Source of the DNA: Eublepharis macularius
Taxonomy: Eukaryota; Chordata; Lepidosauria; Squamata; Eublepharidae
Assembly (NCBI RefSeq): GCF_028583425.1
Contig: NC_072805.1
Coordinates: 16,750,001-16,814,000, forward strand
Direction of reading: 5' to 3'
DNA: 64,000 nucleotides
Below the pieces are notes generated by a model. The model was not told the origin of the DNA, ran no database searches, and saw only the letters and a program-made list of their open reading frames with translations. This document shows, piece by piece, positions 44,301-56,300 of this stretch. The first letter of the stretch is position 1. Every line of letters begins with the position of its first letter. The position numbers and the translations under genes were made by a program.

Positions 44301-47300
44301 GAGCTTTCAAAGCACCCAGCACAGCTACGAATCTTGTTTACCCTGCTTTGCTGCGATCTTTTCCTATCCTGTTCTGGTACGATCTTTTTGGAAAGACTGC
44401 AGCCAAAGTGCTTGGACACCATGCGAATGGGAAGGTGTGTATTTTTGCGGGACACACCCATACCGGCCCCCTTATCCTTGCCTTGGCCCCTGTGGCTGTC
44501 ACCCCCCCACCCCCAGACACACACTGGATAACTTTTAAAAAATCAAGTATTTCTAAATTGCTATAACATTATAATGTAATCTACTGCCACGATCTCCTAG
44601 TTTCCAGCTGTCATCTTTTTTTTAAAAAAGTCTCCAGCCTTTTTCATTGTGGAGTTATAATGGGTAAGGTGCAGATATTTTCTCTTGTAAGTTTCCCCAG
44701 TGCAAAAGACAACCCTCTCTTGACCCATCCCACCACTGCTTCACCAAAAGGTCTTTAGCAACCCCCTTTCATATACACCATGGAAAATTAATTGGAATTC
44801 TAGTTTGGGAGCATGCCCACCCCAGGACAGGCTTCAATAGGAAACCAGTCCGACACATCAACCTAAAAGCAGAAACCAGTAAGTGTCAGCCTTGCCAGGA
44901 TTAATTCAAACCACAGAACTAATCAAAACCACAGAACCCTGCTGGCGGAGAGTAGTATTCAGCTAAACCGCGATTGCTTCATGACAGGATAGCTGCAATG
45001 GGAGGCAAACTCTTGCCTGTGGCCCCTGACGCAGGGCCAGAACAAGAGATGTTTCCTCTCTTGCATCAATAAGAGAAGCTGTAAGTGTTTAATTCTGCCT
45101 CCAGAGTCCTAAAACAGAAATCAATCTGCTCTAAGTGCTTCAATTCAAGCCCTGAGGAGTTAGCCGTGTTAGTCTGTAGTAGCAAAATCAAAAAGAGTCC
45201 AGTAGCACCTTTAAGACTAACCAATTTTATTATAGCATAAGCTTTCGAGAATCAAGTTCTCTTCATCAGATGCCTGATCAGGCATCTGATGAAGAGAACT
45301 TGATTCTCGAAAGCTTATGCTATAATAAAATTGGTTAGTCTTAAAGGTGCTACTGGACTCTTTTCAATTCAAGCCGTCATTGATGAGATTTGCCACTAGA
45401 GAGCAGAAGCCAACAGAGAATCTTTCAAGAACCCGACGGAGTGAAGAGACACAGCAGGTAATTGTGCTTTTTGGCTCATAGCGACAGGTTGAGGGGGGAG
45501 CATTGAGATGGCTGACAGTGCAGGATACCTCTCCTTCTCTTTCACATCGAGTTTGCAGCTTTCTTTCACCTCTGTCGCCGCACCAGAAGAAGTTATACAA
45601 ACCAAAAGATTTTAAATAATTTTGCCAGGTTGCAACAGCCCTGATTACCGCTATCCAACTTCAAGCTTGCCCAACTCTTGATCGGTCTCCAAATCTGTCA
45701 ACGGTTCATGGATGCAAACCAGAAACTGGGGCCAGAGCTGGTTCAATACCCCACATGTCTACAGTGCCCACTTTTAAGGGCTTCTTATCACCCACAACAC
45801 TCCCCACCCCAGAAGAGAAACCTGAGTATTTATTATATTTATAGTTTGCCTTCCTAACTGAAATTGAAAGCAGCGTTAAGTCAATATAATCAATATGAAG
45901 AGAATACAATATGAAGAAGAGCTCACTGCGGGAACAGGGGGATTCTAATAAGCAATGTACTTGGGATAAGAGTGCCCTGACCTGGCTAGCCCAGGTGAGC
46001 CTCAGATTTCAGAAGCTAAGCAGGGTCAGCCTTGGTTAGTAATTGGATGGGAGACCTCCAAGGAAGACCAAAGTTGCAGAGGCAGGCAATGGCAAACCAC
46101 CTCTGTTAGTCCACTAGGGTGTGTCATAAGTCAGCTATGACTTAATATCACTCTCCACCACCATGGATAGGATCAAAGACATCTAAACAAGCATAGCATA
46201 TTAGACATGACACAGACTGCAGATACAATGCAGAAAAAAGGGTACTACATCAGTAGAAAACAACAGAAAACATGGCAGTGACAACAGGGTAATATGTGGA
46301 GCAAACGGCCAATATGACCTAAACTCAGTGATATATTCCACCGTCCCTTTCCCTCTATAAAGCACCTTCCCCACGCACTGTGTTATAGTATAGCCCTATT
46401 ACCTTTATGAAAAGGCCCTCATGAACAATTCTGTTTGCGGAATGACAGAAGCGTGGAAGCTCTCCTGCTTTCTTTAGGCAGGCCATTGCACAAGGCAGGG
46501 GCCACAACAGGGAAAGCAGGTGTGTAGGCAGGTTGTGGAACTTGTCCATCTGCAGAGTTGCACCTGCAGAAGGCCCTGAACACCCAAGCACAGCTGTTAT
46601 GGCAGAATATCCGGGGAAAGCTGGTCTGGCAGATATGAGGGTCCAAGGCCAGGCAGAACTTTGGATGCGATAGTCAATGTCTACAATCAAACCCAGTAAA
46701 CTGATTTGGGGTCGAGGGGTTCTCTGTGGGATTTATCATCAGGTTTAAAGCTCCACGCATTCTGGGCGGCTGCATGCTGCTCGGGGCATTAAAAAAACAT
46801 AAAAGAAAAAACCCCTCCTTGAACTTTTTTCTGATGGATTTTATAACCCATCAATAGGCATAAAATGCCAGTAACAGGTTAAAAGCAACCTGTTGCATGA
46901 CACAAAGGATGTCCTAAAAAGGGATGTTCCAGGCACTCCTGTTTTCACACAACGGTCCAACTCTTCAGAAAGATTGTGCCAAGGATGCATGTCAAGCAAG
47001 TCCCGCTAATGAAAGGAAAAGAAAGGAACGTGGATCTTGCCTTTCACTTTAGTTTGGTGGGGAAGCCCACACTGAGCCAGCAAGACACCGCAAAAGTTCC
47101 ATTTGTCCAGCAGAGCCCCTTTAAGCTCATTGCCTACATTGGTTCAGGCTTCTAAGTTTCCACAGGCCCAGTTCTGGCTTAACACCCTGGGAGTGGACTG
47201 TGCAGCTCCGCTAAATAATTGCACCTGTGAGCTGTTGCCTAGGGAAAGGGCCTTGAGAGACAAGGGAGGCTCAGCTCTGCAATTACTCCTCTCAGTTCTC

Positions 47301-50300
47301 AGGCTAGTAACGCTGATGGCAAGTGTGCCTCTGATTGGCTACCAATCATGGAAAAGATGGCTCCTCTCAGCCCTCAGTAACAAGGATGACCAAACCATGA
47401 AGAAGCTCTGAATTTGAACAACACACATACTTGAGACCTCGTTGGACTCCATGCTAACCTTTCCAGCAGCATGTGAGAGACTTTGCTCTATGCCAGGCCT
47501 GATGACCAGACCTGCCTGGTAGAGTTATGGACTATGTTTGTGAGTATGAGCCTCAAACTTTCTTCAGAGAAATGCTAGTTAGCCAGCTTATGTTTTAGTC
47601 AGTTAGCTATAGTTAGAATAGCCAAGCTTTTATTGCTTTAATGCCATTGCTTGTGCCTTAAGAGAGTGGTTCCTGCTACCTCCATACACTCTTCTGAATT
47701 AATAAATATCTTTATATATAAGCCTTGTGTCTGTGAGTGTCTGACCAAGTGTGTGCAGAGTCCCCCAGGTTGGAAAAGAACCCGCAGACCGGTGAGTCTC
47801 AGCAAATGGGGCGAGCTGTCCTTCAGGAGGCCTGCTAGGGGTTTGAGTGGCTGCAAGCAGCACTTGAAATGGCAGGCAGGAGGTAGCTTTAGCCCTCCGG
47901 ACACCATTCTGATGACAAAAGTGCCTTCTGCTAATAGGCAGGGGCCATTTTGTAGAAAAAGAGCTGCAGGAACTTATTAGCATAACTCATTAGCATATGC
48001 CACGCCCCTTGACATCACCAGAAGTGTGTCATTAGCATAACCAGTTTGCATAAGCCACACCCCTGACATCACCTATCCTGGCTGTTTTGGACCCAAAGCA
48101 GGCCGCAATGGGCCCAAAATGGCTGAAAATCAGGTGGGCGGGGACACCTGTCATGTGACCTCTTTGGAGAACTACCGGAACCGCGTTCCTGTGCGTTCCC
48201 CCTTGAAATGAGCCCTGCTAATAGGAAATCCGGTCTGGATCCAACTCAGTATTTCCTCAGAGAATAGATGTGCCAAAACGGCCAATCACTTGGCAGTGAA
48301 AGAGAAATCAGGAGTCAACCCCCTTCCACTGCAAGGCCAGAAATCCAATGTAAAGATACAATCAGGAACGTTTTCACCGTTTTTTGTTAAGTCAGAATGC
48401 AAGAGACACGCTAATGGTGGGGAGGCTGGAATGCAGCCCAGTGCGCTGGTGTTCATGGGCCATTTATGAACGGTGACTCACCTCATGATGAAGTCATGGC
48501 TGTTGATTTCCCTGCCATAGCCAGACCCTCGCAAATTGCCGGAGTTGCCCACCACAGCACAGCGTCGGCACTTTTGGAACTCTCGGGAACCGTACGGATT
48601 CTCTCCGGGCACAATCTGGAAAAGCTTGCTCAAGACTTCATTAAGGTTGTGGGACTTGAACTGGGGCTGCAACATCTAGAGACACAAAAAGTGTGGGGCA
48701 ATTAAAAGGTGGGTTGAGAAGCCGAGGCAGAGAGGAGGAAGGAGAGAGGAGGCTGGTTAAGAAGCTTTTTGCCACCTCAGGATTCAAGAAGCGTCAAAAC
48801 AAAAGGCATTATCTATATGTTCCCTGCTGTGGGAAAGACCAGTAGCTCCAGCATTTCATGCAGACCTGCCTGGGCCAGAGATGATAACAACAACAACAAC
48901 AACAACAACACCTGATTTATATACCACCCTTGAGGATAATTTCATGCCACACTCAGAGCGGTTTACAAAGTGTGTTATTATTATCCTCACGACTATCACC
49001 CTGTGAGGTGGGTGGGACTGAGAGAGCTCTGACAGAGCTGTGACCTTGGGTCAGTCACAGCTTTCTCAGAGCTCTCTCAGCCCCACCCACCTCACAGGGT
49101 GATTGTCATGAGGATAATAATAACACACTTTGTAAACTGCTCTGAGTGGGTGTTAAGTTGTCCTGAAGGGCCGAATATAAATCAAATGTTGTTATGTTTT
49201 GAGGCCATTTGGGCTCTCCTTGATTTTTAAACATCCATTCCCCACAGATGCTGTGTGGCTGCAGGAACGCAAGCTGGGTCAGGGGAACCCGGACCCAACT
49301 CTTTAAAAACCTGCATGTCTAGAAAGACCCTTAGATCCACCTTCCACTCACTTCCCTCTTTTCATTCATACCCTCTCTCCATGCCCTCATTCACTCTCCC
49401 CATATCCTAACACCCAATCAGAGGTATGGTCTCTTGCAAGTGTGTGCACACATGACCAGGAGAGAGGAAGGGGGCCCTCCTGAGCCTCCTCTTCCTCTAT
49501 GCTCACTTGTGCGTTACACAATCCATATGTGGTTTAACCTGTGTCTCTTTTATGGCCATGAAAGCTAAGTAGAGAGAACATATAGAAATCACACAGAGAA
49601 TTTTTTAAACATTTAAAATGCTGTTCTTTTTAAGGAAGGTGATGTTTGCAGGCCCAGAAGTTGAAAACAGGGTCAGGGCCGCAGCAACGCAGCCCCCTCA
49701 ACTTGGGTCCAGTCGCACCTCAAAGACCAACTAGATTTCCAGGGAGAGCTCCAACAAAGATCAGGATTGCAGAGGCAGGCACTGGCAAACCACCACTGTA
49801 AGTCTCTTGCCTCAAAAATCCTGCCAGAGGTGGCCAGAAGTCAGCTATGACTTGAGGGCACTCTCCTTTGCAATTAGTGTTCATTTGCAGACAAATACCA
49901 GCGGGTCCTGTCAGATCACTCCTTATGCAATTCCTAAAAACCAGAAGTCAGCTGCAGTCACATCATGGCCGTTTTCACACTGCTTACCGGCCACGGACCA
50001 TCGTGCCAAACTCCCGGAACAACAGCGTCTTCCTGGGTTCTCATGCGAAATCACGCCAGGAAGACACTGTCGTTCCGGGAGCTCAGCGCGATGGTCTGTG
50101 GCTGGTAAGCAGTGTGAAAATGGCCCATTAGTAAGGATAAAGCAGTTATGAGGAACATATAAAGAGACCCTTGGCCATCAACTAACTCTCAAGCTAAGTC
50201 TGGACCATCCAGAGATCATCTGCTGCTGCATGAGCAGGGGACCCTGTTCTAAACTGCTCTCAAGCAGAGCAAAACCTGCGGCTATCAAGCATGACATCAG

Positions 50301-53300
50301 CATTAGTCCATGGCCACTCCCCAGAAAGTGCACCAGCGGCACCGTGATACATCCCAGCCTTTGAACGACACTCCTGGGACAGGAAGAGAAGGAACAGAAC
50401 GGAGGTAGGCAGGCAGGCTGCAGTCCCGTTTTTCATCCTCTGCTCAAAGGGGGTGGTGGTGGTGAGACAGCAGCGCCACACTAACAACACCAATCCCGGC
50501 CTCTAAAGAGAGGTTATAAGTTCAGCCCCTGCAGCAAATCCAACCTCATTCGCTCTGCAAAAAAGCTCTGCGGCTGTCAGCAAACAGATGGTTCTGCTGG
50601 AAGAAGAGCCTTTGGTAGGAGTTAGTGACAGTTTCCCAGAGCGCATCTGGAAACCCCGTGCTTAGCAGGCCACAAGCAGCCCACATGCAAACAGGCAGAG
50701 GAAAGAGCCCCAGCATGGGAGAACTACCAAGAGGAGGGCATTCACAAGATGTAGCAGCAGGAGGAAAGTCCCGCACTGCCTGCAGGCTTCCCTGCTTCTG
50801 TTCCCTTTGTACTGAGTGAAGAATCCTTCCAGTAAGGAAAAACACTGATTCCGCACACGTTGGATAATGCACTTTCAATGCACATTATCAATCACTTGAG
50901 GTGGATTTTTTGTTCTGCACACAAACGAATCCGTTCCAAATGATCTATAAAGAGGATTGGAAGTGCATTATCCAATGTGTGCGGAATCACTCAAACTGAA
51001 ACAGCTTTGGAATTGTGCCATAGTAAGTCTGCCCAAAGTTCAAAACCCTCATTGGCTACAGAACCCCAAAAGATTCTGCTCCAAAAGACTACAAGTTTCA
51101 ATCATGAACACCTGCACGGCCTTACCTGCCTGGCCCCAACAGAATAACTAGCATCTTAAAGACAGCCTGAAAAGTCATCTTCAGCACAAGAGAGCTATCT
51201 TCAATTGCTGAGGCTCTGGGCCGTCAGCCGGTGCTTCTGAATACTCTTCAAGGGCCGCATCACAGAGGGTTCGTTACAGGAATCTATTCTAGAGGCAAGA
51301 GTGGCCAATAAAATGCACCACTCTCATTCCTCTGCAATTCCCACAGAGATAAATGTTACACCACGTATAATTAACTTCAGGGCTTTTTTCTGGGAAAAGA
51401 GGTGGTGGAATTCAGGACCGCACAATGACGTCACTTTGGTTCAGCTGGAACAAGGGGGGAGTTTTTTAAAGTTTAAATCGCCCTCGGTGAAAATGGTCAC
51501 ATGGCCGGTGGCCCCGCCTCCTGATCTCCAGACAGAGGGGAGTTTAGATTGCCCTCTGCGCCAAGCGGCGCAGAGGGCAATCTAAACTCCCCTTTGTCCG
51601 GAGATCAGGAGGCGGGGCCACCGGCCACGTCACCATTTTCAAGAGGTGCCGGAACTCCGTTCCACCGTGTTCCTGCTGAAAAAAAGCCCTGATTAACTTC
51701 ATACCCACAATCCATGGTAATGGCCACTAGATTAGATACCCTTTGAAAGGGATTAGAAAAGGATACGGGAAGTTCCATTCTCTCCCTTGTTTAGCCTATT
51801 TCTTGTGAACAATCTGCAACATGGGCAAATATATGAATAAAAATACGTGGAAGTCTCTCAACCACGTTACAGTGGAACTTCCATAAGCAGAGACGGTGTA
51901 CTTCTGAATTCTGGGGTTGGGGACAAACAACAGGGAAAGGGTGGTTGCCTCCCTGCCCAAACGGCAAGTTTCGAAAGGTAATTTGTTGCAACTGCTGGAA
52001 ACAAAATACTGGACAAAACAGACCCTTGGTCTGATATGAATGATCTTGTGGCACGTGGTTAGGCAACAACGACTTCCTTAGCAGACGCCCTGTCTAAGGG
52101 CTGATTGCTGTTCCAACTAGAAACAGCTGCAGGTTCTCTCTGCAACCAGGAGTACTACCATTCAGAGCTTCGTAATTACATGGCAGCTGCCAAAATGTTC
52201 CCCTTATCCCCACCAAGAGATCCTGTTTCGTGCAAAGTTAAGAAATCCAAAGCCTCAAGCATGCACGCGTGCACAAAAACGCTCTTCTAGAATTGCTCAA
52301 ATGCAATCTGGTCACCGAATGCACAACATGACTTCGAGTCAAGCTACAAGTGACGCTTTACACAGGTTGGACACTTGTCAGCTTCCCTCAAGTTTTGATG
52401 GGAAATGTCGGCGTCCTAGTTTTACAGCTCGGCTCTCCATTACAGCTGCCAGACCAGGATGCCTACATTTCCCATCAAAACTTGAGGGAAGCTGACAAGT
52501 GTCCAACCTGTGTAAGGCATCACTTGTAGTTTGGCTCTTAGACTAGTATGTCAAACAGGGAAAGGGACAGAACATCGGGAAAAATGGGGTTGCCAAGAAC
52601 CAGAGGTCATCTTTTCGTATTTAAACCTCCAGACAGTCTGTCCTCCCCTCTTGGTTTAATTTGTAACAAGCTAGTGGATAGCGGCAAATGCTTTTATTTA
52701 CATATATGCACAACACCCATCTTGGGAACTTGCGATAGGACAAGCAATAAAACTCCTTTAACAAATAAAAAGCTGCACGTATTTTTCTCCACTATGCATG
52801 GACGGGGACATCGGTATTTATATCACATGTAACATAACCAACTCCGGCAGAGCTTTGCTCCCTGAAAAAGCAAAGCTGTGAAATGGAAGGCTCAGAACAA
52901 CATCTAACTAGAGGCGTGCACCAAAAAAATTCAGGTGATCTGGATTGGGCTTCAGTGATATTAAAAAAAAAATTGGTATTCCTGAAATCCAGGTCAGATT
53001 CTCTAATCTGGGCCGTTTCCAGACGGCTTACCTGCCTCCGGAACGTCGCGCCATCTTGTGGGGAAAACGCGAAATATCACCAAAGTTGCAGGGAACCTTC
53101 TCCTTCCTGTCCACTAAAGACCCCTCCCATGTTTCAGGAAGATTGGACCCCAGGGGTCCTGAACCAAGTTGCCCCCAGCCACTCATCACTGTTTCCTATT
53201 GGGGAAACATTTCTAAGGCTTTCCAGGCAACTGGAAAGCTTAAGCAAAGGCAACCTCTGGCCAAAAGCCAGTCCCAAGTGCAAGTCCTACTCCCATGCAA

Positions 53301-56300
53301 ACTGAACCAACAAAGCCCAACAGAGCTGAAGTGAAGCAAGGGAACCAATGTCAAACCAGAGAATCCCCCCAAAGTGAAGGTGTGCTCGTCACAGAAGCCA
53401 CAAAATTTAAAAGGCAGCCAGAGGTCACTTGTAGGGCTCTTTTGGAGTTTAGGTGGGGGGGGGGTGGAGAGGCAGGACAGGGCTGGAATCCTGCCTCCTG
53501 CCCCTCCCCCCCAGCCTCGTGCCACTCTCCTGTGCCATGGCACAGAGCTTCTTGCTGCTCTCCTCTCTCGCTTGCGCTGCTGCTGCAGCTGAATAATCAG
53601 GCCCAGAAGAGTTCAGTTCTCCAGATCTGATCCTGGATTTTCTAATGCCATCTGGAATAGCCAGATTATGCTAGATCAGCTATTGAACTGGATCACAAAT
53701 CCTGGATGGCACACCCCTACATCTAACCTTTGAGACAGGGAATGCACAAAAGAAAGCCCAGGGGTGGGGTGGGGGGTTCATTCTCCACTTCTGGATGGAG
53801 AATAAACCAGTAGTTTATTTTTTAAAAAAAATCACACACACCCATCATCCTCTCTGAACAGATGAGAACACTGTCTCAGTCTAAACTGAGAAAGCTTTCA
53901 AAAACAAAATCCAACGGGAGGCTGCTGAATTGGAATTCATATGTAAATTTGACTCTGTCAAGCTGGGACTGAATAGGGACTATGAATGGTTATCTCATTA
54001 TCACAGGTAACTGATTTCCTTTACAGAGGCGGGGTCGGGGAGAGTCCAGTGGCACCTGGCGTGGGCTTTCGGGGACCACAGTTCTCTTTGTCAGATGCAT
54101 CTGGCGGGGAGGGCTGTGGTTCTCGAGGGCTTGTGCTGCAGTGGAATTGGTTGGTCTTGGAGGTGCTGCTGGACTCTTTTTGATTTTGCTACTACAGACT
54201 AACACGGCAAACTCCTTTGAACCTTTACACAAGCAAACTGATCCCCACATCAAAAGGAGCTGTTCACATCTCCATATCAAAGGAGTTGTTTGCATCTCCC
54301 CTCTCCTCCCCCCTTCCCCTCTCCTCCTCTATATGTGACCAGTTTCTGTTGGCCCTCCATGCATCTGACGAAGAGAACTGTGATTCTCGAAAGCTTATGC
54401 TACAATAAAATTGGTTAGTCTTAAAGGTGCTACTGGACTCTTTTTGATTTTGCTACTACAGACTAACACGGCTAACTCCTCTGGATCAGCCTAAACTTTC
54501 CTTCTTGGCCTCACACACAAGACCCTTCAGAGGTGGGAAGCACGTGTGTTGCCAGTATACCGCAAGGGAGCACCTGGGCCCAGCAGCATGCAGCTTTCTT
54601 CCGGCAGTTAGAGAATAAAGCACACAGGCAGTTCAGTCCAGGGACTACTAGGGCAATCCCCTTAGTGAAGAGAAAACCTAACCCTTTTGCAGGAACAGAA
54701 GATAATAAGCTCGCAAGAATTCCAGAGGGGTAAGCCTTGTTGTTCATCTGAAACAAGAAAAACAAAACAGGAGTCACGCAGCATCTGTAAGGCAAACTAG
54801 ATTTCACACCAGCAGAAGTTTTTGTGGACCGCAGACCCCATGTCATTGGATGAATGGAGCCACACCATGCAGACGTTTTGTTTGTGTGTTTATGAAAAAA
54901 ACAACAACTGAAAGTGGTGCTGAGTATCATGAAATGCAGGAAGCCTGGATGGGTAGCAGAATTGGTCTGCAGTAAAAAAACAGGATTTGCATCCAAAGTT
55001 CCCCTAGAAACCACCAAATTTTTCAGAGTGTAAGCTTTCAAGAATCGGAGCTCCCTTCTTCAGGGCGAGAGCGAACTACGCAAAATTCGAGTGGGACCGA
55101 GAAAGAGATAACTCACGGTAGATGTAATTGGCAGTCTCCCTAATTTTATAAGCATTTACACAAAAGAACTTTTAACTTTTACCACCAGGCGTAATTAGCA
55201 TTTAAATCTGAATGCAGCAATTTTGATGTCTTTTCAAGTGTGTAGGTTCAAATGCCATCGGAGAGGCATTATGCTTAACAAATCATAATAAGCACTCAGC
55301 ACGGAGGAAAAACGTCCACATACCTGGTTGCCCATAAATTACTGCATACAAAAAGTTTATTTTGGTACCAAGCACAATACATTCCTAAAAAAGTTTTGTG
55401 TGCAGACAATCTCAACATCCATCTCAAGACACAACGCGCTCCCAAACACCTCCAAGTTTCTACGGAGTTTCAGAATACACTTTATTTCAGGATGGAGATA
55501 AACTGGTTTTCAACCGTTCTAGAACTGGGACCCTCTGGGACCCCAGGCAACAGCAAGCACATGACAGAAAGTCAAGAGATATCACCATCGTGTGACTTAG
55601 GGTTATGCTCCCCCCCCATGTGTGTGTGGGGGGCTGTTCTCTACAAGCACATACAGAGCACTGGCAGTAGTAGGGGGTCTGAGCAAAGACAGAATGCAAG
55701 GGAGAATTTTTTTGCCGGAGAGCAGGGAGAATCTCTGAACGTATCAAAATCAAAAAGAGTCCAGTAGCACCTTTAAGACTAACCAATTTTATTGTAGCAT
55801 AAGCTTTCGTATCGGCACTAGAAAGGAATTCTCTGCATCCACGAGGAATTTCACTTTGCTAATCTATTCCTCATCTCAGCACATGGCAAAGATAATAACA
55901 ACATTCGATTTATATACCGCCCTTCAGGACAACTTAATGCCCACTCAGAGCGGTTTACAAAGTATGTTACTATCATCCCCACAACAAAACACCCTGTAAG
56001 TGTTATGTCTGTAGCCCCTACACCCATGTCATAGTTCTAGGGGTGCTAAACGCTAATACTGTGTTACTGTCTGATTTTGTATTGCAACTGCTGTGTACAC
56101 CACTGTTTGATTTCATGGACTGCGTGTATCACTTTTGTCTTCTCCCTCTCACGGCTTGGGAGCGCAGCTTGGAGAGCTGCGGGTAATCTCTTCCTTTGAA
56201 GTTCCTTGAATTGACCTTGTAATGTCTGAAATGTTACAGTTCTCTATATCTTGTCTAACTAATGTATAAACTCTAGAAAAGTTTCCCAGACTTCTTCCCA

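Noticed and set aside
45976-46165. 5S rRNA gene
   Set aside because: Only the first part matches 5S rRNA, with changes, and a SINE body and tail follow; five such copies are scattered.
54511-55041. 176-codon minus-strand open frame
   Set aside because: No recognisable domain, and it overlaps degraded repeats.
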